From: JACDCA01 sp963810305
GTDB taxonomy: Bacteria > Acidobacteriota > Vicinamibacteria > Vicinamibacterales > 2-12-FULL-66-21
Direction of reading: 5' to 3'
Length of the DNA stretch: 64,000 nucleotides
Assembly: GCA_963810305.1 (NCBI GenBank)
Contig: CAWEMY010000011.1
Span: 248,001 to 312,000, forward strand
The translations under genes were made by a program, and so were the position numbers. Shown one piece after another: positions 19,451 to 27,595 of this stretch. Under the pieces are notes generated by a model, which was given only the letters and a program-made list of their open reading frames with translations, was not told where the DNA came from and ran no database searches. Numbering within the stretch: position 1 is the stretch's first letter; every line of letters starts with the position of its first letter.

Positions 19451-20920
19451 TCAGGGCTGCGGTCTTCTGACCGTGGTTCCGGGATCCGTCCACGCCGTCA
19501 GCCGCTCGGCCAGGTATGGAAAGAACGGATTGCTCGAAACCCGCATCAAGGTCTCCACCGGAACCGTCAGCACTGCTTTCTCACCTCGTGGACTGAGCGT
19601 ACCCAGGTGCACCAGGTCCAGGGAGGACGACCGAGGGCTGCGGCCATACAGCTCGTCGTCGAGCGGGAACGGCAAGGCAATGTGCGAGAGCGAGAACATC
19701 TCAGGCTGCCAGGCGAGACCGAGCGGCCGTGTGTGGATCTCGGTCTGACCGGGACGGATCGAGCGCTCGACGACCTCGATCGATTCCCGATCGGTGTTGG
19801 TCACCAGCGAACGACCGTACCGTCGCGGCGACCGGTCGGTCAGTCGGGAGAGAACCGCGGCGGTCGCGGGGTCGATGAACGGCTCCATTCCCGAGAACCG
19901 GTTGATGTCGAACAGCACGAGCTCAGATCCGTTGGCCTCGAACTGGTCGAACATCGCCTGCACTACCGCGGTGGTGCTGACCGTGGCGTCGACGACCGAC
20001 TGGAACGTCAGCACCGGCGGCAGATCCTTCAATCGGCCGGCTTTCCCCAGCCGCAGGATCTGCGCCTGCACCTCGCTCGACAGTCGCCATGACTGCAGGC
20101 CGGCATTGGCGGGAAAGGAAGTGTACTTGAACGGGTTGTACTCGGGCAGGACGTCGAGCCAGCGCGCCTTCTCGAAATACGGGACCGGACCGAGAAAGCT
20201 GATCGCCCGCGCCAGCCGGGCAAATGCCGGGACACCGATCATCGGCGAGATCAGTGTCAGCCGCGTGGGCCGCACCCCGTCGCCGCGCTCGACCTGGTCG
20301 AGCGCATACTTCAGCACCAGTGCGCCGCCGTTCGAATAACCGACCAGCACCAGCGGCCTATCGGGGCCGATGCGCTCGCGCACGTGCTGAACGCCGACCC
20401 GGACGGTGGCGGCCCAGTCCTCCCACACGGCAGTGGTCAGACCGGCTGGCACAGTGCCGTGCCCCGGCATCCGGAGCGCCACACCGTAATAGCCCCCGGC
20501 CTTCAATGTTTCCCCGACCGCGCGCATGCTGTACGGCGAGTCGGTGAGACCGTGAACCAGTAACGCGCCTCCAGCGATCTCGCCGGTCGGCACGATCTCG
20601 TATGTCCTGTTGCCGTCCCAGCCAAGGCGTGATGGATGCGAACGGCTCCGGGTGTCGTACCGGTTGGCCTGTGCCGGCGCCGAACCGGCGGACGTGTACT
20701 CGACATGCGCACGGACGGCTGCGAAAACAGCCTCCTCACGTCGCAGATAGTCAGCGAAGCTCGCGTTCTCGAGATTCGCCGCGGTCGCGTCGGACGGCAC
20801 GTAGCGATGCCACGATTGCAGATCCGGCAGGCGCCGCCGCGCGGATACGGCGCCGCCAATCACCACGGTGGCGACGATCAGTAACGCAGTCCAGACGGCG
20901 CGGAGCAGCCAGCGTTTCAC
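19451..20920 (-). CDS. Membrane-anchored alpha/beta hydrolase
   Basis: A 489-residue hydrolase from GTG 20920. An N-terminal signal anchor (LLRAVWTALLIVATVVIGGAVSA) precedes a serine-hydrolase core: ALLVHGLTDSPYSMRAVGETL (oxyanion region), LRMPGHGTVP, and the nucleophile elbow VGYSNGGALV. An aspartate (SVVDATVS) and a late histidine would complete the triad. The HGLTDSP/GYSNGG pattern is that of monoacylglycerol-lipase/esterase relatives. It probably acts on lipids or esters in the envelope. It is divergent from the GT87-like gene, with an 80-base gap containing a CATGGG/CCCATG inverted repeat. Confidence 0.8.
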   Translation of the reverse strand: MKRWLLRAVWTALLIVATVVIGGAVSARRRLPDLQSWHRYVPSDATAANLENASFADYLRREEAVFAAVRAHVEYTSAGSAPAQANRYDTRSRSHPSRLGWDGNRTYEIVPTGEIAGGALLVHGLTDSPYSMRAVGETLKAGGYYGVALRMPGHGTVPAGLTTAVWEDWAATVRVGVQHVRERIGPDRPLVLVGYSNGGALVLKYALDQVERGDGVRPTRLTLISPMIGVPAFARLARAISFLGPVPYFEKARWLDVLPEYNPFKYTSFPANAGLQSWRLSSEVQAQILRLGKAGRLKDLPPVLTFQSVVDATVSTTAVVQAMFDQFEANGSELVLFDINRFSGMEPFIDPATAAVLSRLTDRSPRRYGRSLVTNTDRESIEVVERSIRPGQTEIHTRPLGLAWQPEMFSLSHIALPFPLDDELYGRSPRSSSLDLVHLGTLSPRGEKAVLTVPVETLMRVSSNPFFPYLAERLTAWTDPGTTVRRPQP

Positions 20921-20952
20921 GAGGCGAAGGATATCGCGCCGTGACGCCGTTG

Positions 20953-20967
20953 CATGGGCGTCCCATG
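20953..20967. promoter_or_regulatory. Inverted repeat CATGGG-CGT-CCCATG between divergent genes
   Basis: Six-base arms with a three-base spacer lie just upstream of a TAATAT box (20968-20973) that would serve the GT87-like gene at 21001. The position suits a small operator. No regulator is assigned. Confidence 0.3.
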
Positions 20968-21000
20968 TAATATCGCGCCCATGGGGCCCGGCCAACGCTC

Positions 21001-22170
21001 GTGACCGTCGTTTCCCCTGAGCCCCGTCCCTCGTTCGCTCGGCGACGCTTCCTCAGCGCGGGCCTGACCGGAATCATCATCGTCGGGATCGTCGCGATCT
21101 ACGTGCACAAGGTCGCGGGCCGGATGCCGGACTACGAGGTTTACCGTCGCGCAGCCGAGCGGGCGCTCGTCGCGGCACCCCTCTACCGCCCGGACGACGG
21201 GCACTGGCAATTCAAGTATTTGCCGGCGTTCGCGGTCGTGATGCTGCCACTGGGGTTGGCCCCGGACCGCGTGGTACGGGCGTGCTGGTTTGCGGGATCG
21301 ATCCTGATCCTCGTGCTCGTCCTGCGGAAGAGCGTGCGCGTCCTGCCCGAGCGTTTGCATTCGCGCGCCTATCTCATCGGGATCACCGTCCTGGCCCTCG
21401 GAAAGTTCTACGCGCACGAGATCGAGCTCGGGCAGGTGAACATCCACATGCTGGCGCTCGTCGTGCTGGCGCTGGCCGAGATGCAAGCCGGCCGGGAAGT
21501 CTCGGCCGGTCTCCTCGTCGCCGCGGCAATCGTGCTGAAACCGTACGCAGTGCTGCTGCTGCCCTGGCTGATCGCCCGCCGGCGCCTGCCGTCGATCGCC
21601 GGCGCCGCGATTGGCACCACCGTCGCGCTGCTGCTGCCGATATCGGTCTATGGCTTCGAGGGCAATGCGCATCTGCTCGCAGACTGGTGGCGAACGGTCA
21701 CGGACACGACGTCATCTAATCTTGGGGATTTCAACAACGTGTCGGCAGCTTCGGTGTTCGCCCGATGGTTGGGCCCGGGCGCCGCCGCGCAGGCGCTCGC
21801 GGCGGCACTCGTCTTGACGCTGCTCGCGGTCGCCGCCGCCGTCTTCTTCAAGCGTTCACGGGTTCCCGCGCCCGAACCGCTCGAGGCCGCCCTGCTGCTC
21901 ACGATGATGCCGATTATTTCCCCCCAGGGTTGGGACTACGTATTCCTGCTCTCGACGCTGGCGACAATGCTGCTGATCAACTACCGCGCCACGCTTCCGA
22001 GCGTGATAAAGCAACCCGTCACCGCCGCGCTCATCGTCATCGCCTTCAGCATCTACGACCTCGTCGGACGGGCTGTCTACCTGCGTTTCATGCGACTGTC
22101 GATCATCACCATCTGCTATCTGATCGTCATCGGCGGACTCGCAGCTCTCCGCTGGCGCAAGGTTGCTTGA
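21001..22170 (+). CDS. GT87/DUF2029-like membrane glycosyltransferase
   Basis: A 389-residue membrane protein with about ten helices. The first periplasmic loop holds the likely catalytic aspartate in AGRMPDYEVYRRAAERAL; the second loop has YLPAFAVVMLPLG and later helices NVSAASVFARWLG and PIISPQGWDYVFLLS, as in GT87/DUF2029 polyprenyl-phosphate mannose or arabinose transferases. GTG 21001 gives a basic N-terminus before the first helix. It stands alone in this part of the window, so its acceptor is unknown. Confidence 0.8.
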   Translation: MTVVSPEPRPSFARRRFLSAGLTGIIIVGIVAIYVHKVAGRMPDYEVYRRAAERALVAAPLYRPDDGHWQFKYLPAFAVVMLPLGLAPDRVVRACWFAGSILILVLVLRKSVRVLPERLHSRAYLIGITVLALGKFYAHEIELGQVNIHMLALVVLALAEMQAGREVSAGLLVAAAIVLKPYAVLLLPWLIARRRLPSIAGAAIGTTVALLLPISVYGFEGNAHLLADWWRTVTDTTSSNLGDFNNVSAASVFARWLGPGAAAQALAAALVLTLLAVAAAVFFKRSRVPAPEPLEAALLLTMMPIISPQGWDYVFLLSTLATMLLINYRATLPSVIKQPVTAALIVIAFSIYDLVGRAVYLRFMRLSIITICYLIVIGGLAALRWRKVA

Positions 22171-22252
22171 GCAGGCTCCGTCGTGCTGCGGGCAACTACA
22201 CCGCGTGCATGGTATTCTGCGCGCGCGAAGCTCATCCATGACGGAGGTGAAC

Positions 22253-22855
22253 GTGTCCATCCGATCCGGCGGCGTTCTAGCCGCCCTCGCATTCGGAATG
22301 ATGATCGTTGCGGCCAACGGCGCGAACGGCCAGAAGCTCGAGGTCGAGGGTTCATCAGTCAAGCGATCGCTGCGCGCAAGGTGCGACGCGGCGATCACCG
22401 CAAACGACCCCTCGATGAAGCCGAGCACCCTGAAAGAAACGATCGGCATGGAATCGAGCGGGGGCAATTACCTGTTCGAATTGAAACAGTCGGACGGCGG
22501 ACGCTTCGTGTGTCAGATCTGCGACGAAGCGAATCCCAATGTCGATTGCGGAATGCTCGGGCTCAGGCTCGGGCATCAACCAGCGGGCGGCGAGATGCGC
22601 GACCTGCCGGCGGAGCTCGATCGAAAGTGCGCGTACTTCCTGCAGAAAGAAGTGACGCGCTCGCCCGCGGTCAACCGGGCGATGGTCCAGCGGATCCGCA
22701 CCACGGCGGATCACACCGACAAGAGCTGGCTCTACATGATGAATCTCGACGACAAGGAATATCGGTGCGTCGTCCGCAAGAACGACGGCAACTTCCGCGT
22801 CGAGGCGAAAAACGGCGACACGTGGCGTCCGATTGCCGCGGGTATTTTGTTTTGA
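22253..22855 (+). CDS. Secreted cysteine-containing protein, unknown function
   Basis: I do not recognise the family. The 200-residue protein has a signal peptide (SGGVLAALAFGMMIVAANGANG) and a mature part with six cysteines (ARCDAA, FVCQICDE, VDCGM, RKCAYF, YRCVV), consistent with disulfides in the periplasm or outside the cell. GTG 22253 was chosen because GGAGGTGA lies directly upstream, one of the few strong ribosome binding sites in the window. The following gene also encodes a small cysteine-bearing product, so the two may function together. Confidence 0.6.
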   Translation: MSIRSGGVLAALAFGMMIVAANGANGQKLEVEGSSVKRSLRARCDAAITANDPSMKPSTLKETIGMESSGGNYLFELKQSDGGRFVCQICDEANPNVDCGMLGLRLGHQPAGGEMRDLPAELDRKCAYFLQKEVTRSPAVNRAMVQRIRTTADHTDKSWLYMMNLDDKEYRCVVRKNDGNFRVEAKNGDTWRPIAAGILF

Positions 22856-22864
22856 TGACAGTTT

Positions 22865-22906
22865 GGGCCGGCTGAAGCCGGCCCCTACCAGAGGCCCCTA
22901 CCAGGG
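22865..22906. repeat. GGCCGGCTGAAGCCGGCC palindromic element with tandem GGCCCCTACCA
   Basis: A GGCCGGCTGAAGCCGGCC hairpin is followed by two copies of GGCCCCTACCAG. A related element with the same CTAC/GTAG-flanked design is at 42.57-42.64 kb. It sits between the two small secreted-protein genes. Confidence 0.75.
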
Positions 22907-22919
22907 AGGAATCGACACG

Positions 22920-23495
22920 ATGGTGCTGGAACTGATTTTCGTTTTGTCGGCCGCGGAAATGCAGACGACGCAGAAGGAGAGGTGCGCGCCCAATGCCATC
23001 GATGCGTCCGTGCAGCGCACGAACCCGGAGATGGCATGCGTCGACCGCAACGGCCACTGCGTCAGCGTGACGCTCGACGGCAAGCCGACCGTGGCGCTGA
23101 CCGACGAAAAGGTCGCGGCGCGCGTGCACGCGATCAAGCATGGCGAGGACGTGTGCTGGCAGATCACGCAGCCCGTCTCGACGAAATTCCGGCTGACCGC
23201 CGCGATGGGAGGGATCTACCCGAAATTCATCGGCACTCTCGAGCAGGTGCAGGTGAATCTCTACCGCCTCGAGGACTACGATCCCAAAGTGGACAGCCGT
23301 CTGGACTCGCTGAACGGCGTTTCGATGCGCGCGGACGGCGCGCCGACCGGCACGTGGCAGGTGCAATCGGACCGGCCTCTGCCGGCCGGCGAGTACATCG
23401 CCGTCTTCCGGCTCTCCGGTTCCGGCAACTGGGACCGGCAGGCAGTTTTCCTCACGCTCGATCCCAAGATCGCTCCGGCACCGAAGGGGCAGTGA
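22920..23495 (+). CDS. Hypothetical protein, possibly exported
   Basis: I do not recognise this 191-residue protein. It begins MVLELIFVLSAAEMQTTQKERCAPNAID and has cysteines in ERCAPN, MACVDRNGHCVSV and DVCWQI. Its second half (VQVNLYRLEDYDPKVDSRLDSL... LPAGEYIAVFRLSGSGNWDRQAVFLTLDP) reads like a beta-sandwich. A GGGAGGA site eight bases before ATG 22920 supports the start. The N-terminal hydrophobic stretch is short for a signal peptide, so export is uncertain. Confidence 0.55.
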   Translation: MVLELIFVLSAAEMQTTQKERCAPNAIDASVQRTNPEMACVDRNGHCVSVTLDGKPTVALTDEKVAARVHAIKHGEDVCWQITQPVSTKFRLTAAMGGIYPKFIGTLEQVQVNLYRLEDYDPKVDSRLDSLNGVSMRADGAPTGTWQVQSDRPLPAGEYIAVFRLSGSGNWDRQAVFLTLDPKIAPAPKGQ

Positions 23496-23521
23496 TCGGC
23501 TGAATCGATAGCTGGCCAGCC

Positions 23522-23538
23522 GAAGCTCGGAAAGAAAC
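23522..23538. repeat. 17-bp direct repeat, left copy
   Basis: CGAAGCTCGGAAAGAAA occurs here and again at 26105-26121, in the same orientation on either side of the metalloprotease gene. Confidence 0.7.
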
Positions 23539-23618
23539 AGCGCGCGCGGACCTCTTCCTCCTCTGAAGATCCACCTCTCGTGATAGGTTCGTCGTCCTGT
23601 CGCGAAAGGAGTTTTGGC

Positions 23619-25949
23619 ATGTCTCATCCCGGATCCGCTCCCTGCCCCAAAGGCTTCGCCCCCGGGCAAGGTGGGCCGGCCGGCATTGTCGTCGTAGAGA
23701 TCGTCTCGGTGAAGCCGAACACCGACCTGGAGGGAGACGACGACTTTGTCCCCTTCTACGACAACCATGCTGACATCTATGGGTTCGTGACGATCGACGG
23801 CGAAACGTTCGATCTGCCGCAGATTGCCGAAACCGATGCTCCATTCTGGGAGGCAACGGGGCCGCGCAAGGGTGTGTTCGAAAAGGCCGTGACGAGCATC
23901 AGTGTGCCGATCAAGATCGACATCTGGGAAGGGGATTCCGGACTCACGTTCGACGACGACCACGTCGATATCAATCCGATGCCGGGCAAACACCACCTCG
24001 ATTTCGAGTTCAATCTGTGTTCGCTCACGTTGTCCGGAGACCTCAATCGCCCGGCGCAGGGGCTGCACACCATTGTTCCCGGCGGGCCGGGTGATGAGGG
24101 GGCCGTAATCGCGTTTCGCGTTGGAACCAAAGACGGACGCCCGGTATCGCAGAACGATCTCGCCCTGGTGGATCTCGATCTGATCCAGGTGGTGCCCAGA
24201 ACGAATCGGCTGGTCGCACGGAAGGGCACCGTGGTGATGGTCCTCATCGCCAACAATCACACCTTCACCGTCAACACGACCATCCAGATCAGGATCAGCG
24301 GCGGCGGGTTCTCGGTTGACGAGACGTTTCCGGTGCAGATTGCCGCCGGCGAAGTGAAGAAGCAGTATCTCTTCGCGGACCATCCACTCGCCTTTCCGAC
24401 GGCCCCGGCGTCGTACCCCCTCGCGGTCATCGCCGATCTCATCGATCCCGGGTCGAGTGCGCTCCCGGCCGACGATTGTCGCGTTCGCAACGACAGCTTC
24501 GTCAACCGGGTCACATGGAAGGTAGTGACGACCAAGCCGAACTTCTCGCTGCTGTGGGCAAAAGTGGGCTCGCTGCTGGACGTCGGCAATTACGCGCCCG
24601 ACGCGCACTTCAACGAGATCGTCGAGCTCGGTCTTGGCTACATCAGGGCGGTCTACCCTTTGATCGGTCCGACGTCGACCACCTCGCCGATCGACATTCC
24701 ACCGCCTCCAATCACCGCCGCAAGTGACTGGCTGGTGTCGGTGCTCAGCGCGTTCGGGGTGCCGCTCGATGCGGTCGAACCGGTGGTCCTGACCTTCGAA
24801 CTGAACGGGCTGGCGGCGTTGCTCCCGCAGAACCGCCTGATGGGCGTGCTTCCCAACAAGGACTGGTTCGAGCGGTTCTCCGGCTGGAGCGACGTGACCG
24901 GATTCTCGCTCGGGGAATTCGCCTCCTCGGCCGTCGTCTTCCTGCCACGTCTCGAGAGCGGATCTCAAATCGGACCGCAGACGACGCTCCCGGCGCACGA
25001 ATTGGGCCACACCTTTGGTCTCAGCACTGACTCACGGCTGAAGACAAGCTGGGTGTGCGATATCGACTGGCCGGTCGTGGGCAGTGCGGCCTGCGGACTC
25101 GTTGGCGGGTTCGACGAGTACGAGCATGACGACCCGAACCTCCAGGACGGGAACCCCGCGAGCGGATATTGGGTCAGAAGAGGGAGCGAGCCTCCGGCCC
25201 TGGCTGGCCTGGCGGACCAGGAACAGTGCGACTCGCACTGCTTCATGGGTAATTCCCCCATCAATCCCGAAAAGAACTGGGCGGCTGCCGGTCGCTGGAT
25301 CGATCCTGCCGACTACAACCGGCTGATCGACAAACTCGTGACGCATCCGGATCCGGAAGTGGTTTACGTATCCGGGATGATCAGCTGGCACAACCAGATG
25401 TATCTGGGTCGCTGCATTCGTCTCGGCGCGGGGGTGCCGGATCATTCAGGCAAAAGGGGCATGTACGGGTTCCGTTTTCTAAACCGGGCAGGTCGTCTGT
25501 TGAGCGAGATCGGTTTGCCGGTCGCATGGAACCACGCGGAGTTTCGAAGAGTCATGCCGGTGACCTTCTTCGGCGTCACTCTCGAGTTCCCCGAATCGGC
25601 TACCCAGCTTGAGATTTGGAATCGCGGTACTGGCACCCGACTCGGTTACGTCGATCTCGACCGCAGTGTGCCGGAGGTCCGTCTCGAGCCGGCGAAGCCC
25701 GACGGAAAGGCGTCGGTTCGTCTCCGTTGGCAGGCGCACGATCGCGAAGGGTCAGAGCTGACTTACGCGGTGATGATCAGCCCGGACGGCACCGACTGGT
25801 GGCCGGCCGCGTACTCGATCACCGAGCCGGAGTTCGTCCTGAACACCGGATCGCTTCCTCGCGGTGAATACGAGGTGGAGGTGTTGGCGCTGAATTCGAT
25901 TCATGTCGGCCGGTCGAACCGAGTCACGGTGCAGACAAGCGGTTACTGA
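23619..25949 (+). CDS. Zincin metalloprotease-like protein (HEXXHxxG) with N-terminal beta domain
   Basis: A 776-residue protein. The zinc motif HELGHTFGLS starts at His460. A third ligand is not obvious: the position used by metzincins (HExxHxxGxxH) is Thr here, so either the following Asp or a distant residue must serve. The first ~150 residues are rich in acidic turns (DLEGDDDFVPFYDNHADIYGFV, IWEGDSGLTFDDDHVDINP), suggesting a calcium-stabilised beta domain. The end (VRLRWQAHDREGSELTYAVMIS...) is fibronectin-III-like. There is no signal peptide from ATG 23619, which has AAAGGAG upstream. Direct repeats flank the gene. Confidence 0.7.
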   Translation: MSHPGSAPCPKGFAPGQGGPAGIVVVEIVSVKPNTDLEGDDDFVPFYDNHADIYGFVTIDGETFDLPQIAETDAPFWEATGPRKGVFEKAVTSISVPIKIDIWEGDSGLTFDDDHVDINPMPGKHHLDFEFNLCSLTLSGDLNRPAQGLHTIVPGGPGDEGAVIAFRVGTKDGRPVSQNDLALVDLDLIQVVPRTNRLVARKGTVVMVLIANNHTFTVNTTIQIRISGGGFSVDETFPVQIAAGEVKKQYLFADHPLAFPTAPASYPLAVIADLIDPGSSALPADDCRVRNDSFVNRVTWKVVTTKPNFSLLWAKVGSLLDVGNYAPDAHFNEIVELGLGYIRAVYPLIGPTSTTSPIDIPPPPITAASDWLVSVLSAFGVPLDAVEPVVLTFELNGLAALLPQNRLMGVLPNKDWFERFSGWSDVTGFSLGEFASSAVVFLPRLESGSQIGPQTTLPAHELGHTFGLSTDSRLKTSWVCDIDWPVVGSAACGLVGGFDEYEHDDPNLQDGNPASGYWVRRGSEPPALAGLADQEQCDSHCFMGNSPINPEKNWAAAGRWIDPADYNRLIDKLVTHPDPEVVYVSGMISWHNQMYLGRCIRLGAGVPDHSGKRGMYGFRFLNRAGRLLSEIGLPVAWNHAEFRRVMPVTFFGVTLEFPESATQLEIWNRGTGTRLGYVDLDRSVPEVRLEPAKPDGKASVRLRWQAHDREGSELTYAVMISPDGTDWWPAAYSITEPEFVLNTGSLPRGEYEVEVLALNSIHVGRSNRVTVQTSGY

Positions 25950-26104
25950 CGCCGTCTCCGCCGCAAAACCCCCGCTCGTTCCAGTCCACACCGCCCGTCA
26001 CCGGCCGGACGTCGTCGCGGGTTCGCGCCACAACGAGGCGACCAGCGCGCAGCGGAGCTCGTCGCCACAGATGACCCCGGGGGAGGGTCGGATGTGAACG
26101 CCGA

Positions 26105-26121
26105 CGAAGCTCGGAAAGAAA
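26105..26121. repeat. 17-bp direct repeat, right copy
   Basis: Second copy of CGAAGCTCGGAAAGAAA, 2583 bases after the first, just beyond the metalloprotease gene. Confidence 0.7.
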
Positions 26122-26155
26122 GAAACCCTTTGTCCTGATCGTGACGAGATGGAAT

Positions 26156-26872
26156 TTATGCGGTGCGGCGGCGTCGCCACCGACGCACGCCTGCGCCGAC
26201 GAGGCCGGTGCCGAGGAGGAGCATCGACGCCGGCTCCGGGGCGTCGGCTAAAGGATTCACGTCCACTGGTTCCGTGGTAACCGAGCCTGCGTAGTTCAGC
26301 CCGAACGACACAAGCTGGCGCTGAGCCACTCCGAAGCTAAATGTGTTCAATCCCGCGAGCAGGAAGGGCTGCAGCTCCGCGAAACTGAATGTCCGTTGCG
26401 TCGTAGTCAAGCACCCGATCGGGAAGTCGGAGCAGGTGGTGTATGCATTGCCTGCCATAGCAGCCTCGGATGCCAGAACGTTGCCGTTCAGCAGCACCGA
26501 GGTGGAGTCGTCGGCTCTGACGGTCAAGCTGCCGCTGATTGCGGTTCCACCGGTCAGAGTGAAAGCCTGGTTGAACGTGACCACGGTATTGTTCGGAACC
26601 ACCACGTAATTCGCCCCGCCAGGATCGCCGGTCTGCCCGCCGACTACGCCGTTCGGGTTGGCGTAGGAGACCCACGACGAGCCGGCGAGCTCCGGTGCCC
26701 ACGAGGGATGTCGCTGGATGACAACGGTGGCGCCGCCACTCGTGTTGGTTTCGCCAGCGTCTGCTGCGGTCCCCTGACTGGCGAGAGTAATGACGTCAGC
26801 AGACGCAACCGATGCGGCGCACACGAGCAGCACCGGGGCCAGGAATAGCGGTCGGCTCTTAGTAAAATCCAT
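26156..26872 (-). CDS. PEP-CTERM sorting-domain protein
   Basis: A 238-residue exported protein. A signal peptide (LFLAPVLLVCAASVASA) starts it, and the C-terminus has the PEP-CTERM tripartite signal PEPASMLLLGTGLVGAG followed by an Arg-rich tail, which exosortase would cleave. The body is a beta-rich surface domain with a VRADDSTSVLLNGNVL segment, typical of PEP-CTERM proteins with a flower/PA14-like fold. No exosortase or EPS gene is adjacent. It is probably a surface or matrix protein made under a biofilm programme encoded elsewhere. Confidence 0.85.
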   Translation of the reverse strand: MDFTKSRPLFLAPVLLVCAASVASADVITLASQGTAADAGETNTSGGATVVIQRHPSWAPELAGSSWVSYANPNGVVGGQTGDPGGANYVVVPNNTVVTFNQAFTLTGGTAISGSLTVRADDSTSVLLNGNVLASEAAMAGNAYTTCSDFPIGCLTTTQRTFSFAELQPFLLAGLNTFSFGVAQRQLVSFGLNYAGSVTTEPVDVNPLADAPEPASMLLLGTGLVGAGVRRWRRRRTA

Positions 26873-27205
26873 CTGAATCTACCTCGTTGCAGCGGAGCAA
26901 CAAACAACATCTTCTGACGCCGCCGACGCGCGACAACGTCCAGCACGGCGGCGCGCTGCTCGAATTGAGCGTTCTCACTTCGCCACGGTCATCTTTGCAC
27001 GTGAGCAAACAGTGCGAGGGCAAGTCTAGCGAGCCATTTGACGGGGCACCATAGGCCGTGTGCCACATTGTTCTAAACCGCGGAGGCATAGAAAACTACG
27101 TCGCTGACACTTTCGTCAGCCAAAGCGCGCCATCGATGACGGCACGGACGGTCCGCGGTGGTGCGCGAGGCGAATGCGTCCGGATGGTGGTAAGCGGTTG
27201 AGAAA
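26873..27205. other. 333-base gap without a recognised gene
   Basis: This is the upstream region of the PEP-CTERM gene, of lower GC than the surroundings. I see no gene, RNA or clear hairpin; any promoter of the PEP-CTERM gene must lie here. Confidence 0.4.
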
Positions 27206-27260
27206 TGGTGCCGGAGGTGGGGATCGAACCCACACTCCCCGAAGGGAACGGGATTTTGAG
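27206..27260 (-). repeat. Partial tRNA-Leu (3' 55 bases), attachment-site-like repeat
   Basis: These 55 bases equal the 3' part of the tRNA-Leu gene at 29337-29423 (anticodon loop, variable arm, T arm, acceptor and CCA) with one mismatch at 27222. The sequence diverges immediately after 27260, so no complete tRNA can form. A full tRNA at one end and a 3' fragment in the same orientation at the other is the usual footprint of an element that integrated into a tRNA gene. Confidence 0.75.
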
Positions 27261-27595
27261 GCCTGCGAATTGGGTGAGTAGAACAGATCAGAAGCGCTTC
27301 CTACGAATGTCGGTGTGATCACACGTGATCACAAGTCGCCGCGTCGAACGTAATCAGTCGCACACAGCGGCAAATTATGTTCGAGTGTGCCGCGGGAGCT
27401 CGCTTCGTGTAGTCGCGCCCTGACATCGCTGCTTTTGCTAATCCCAGAACGCCCTAAAACGTTCTTATCGTCATTTTCATGCCGCTACCCGTCCATGTCG
27501 ATGCCGCCGAGAAATAGCCGGAAGATCGTACACAATCACAATCCGCCTCGCATTCCGACGCGCCGTCGTCCGCTCTGTTATTGTCGCTGGCTGTG
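27261..27595. other. 335-base non-coding stretch inside the tRNA-Leu islet
   Basis: No gene is recognisable. Two near-copies of GTGATCAC occur back to back at 27314-27332, and the region is less GC-rich than its surroundings. An integrase gene, if it was ever here, is no longer visible. Confidence 0.4.

Noticed and set aside
22183..22875. Arg-rich open frames overlapping the small secreted protein
   Set aside because: They are out-of-frame readings of the real gene, which has a signal peptide and a strong ribosome site.
27313..27333. GTGATCACACGTGATCAC as an operator or phage site
   Set aside because: Two TGATCA words only; no adjacent regulator or promoter supports it. Kept as a note within the islet description.
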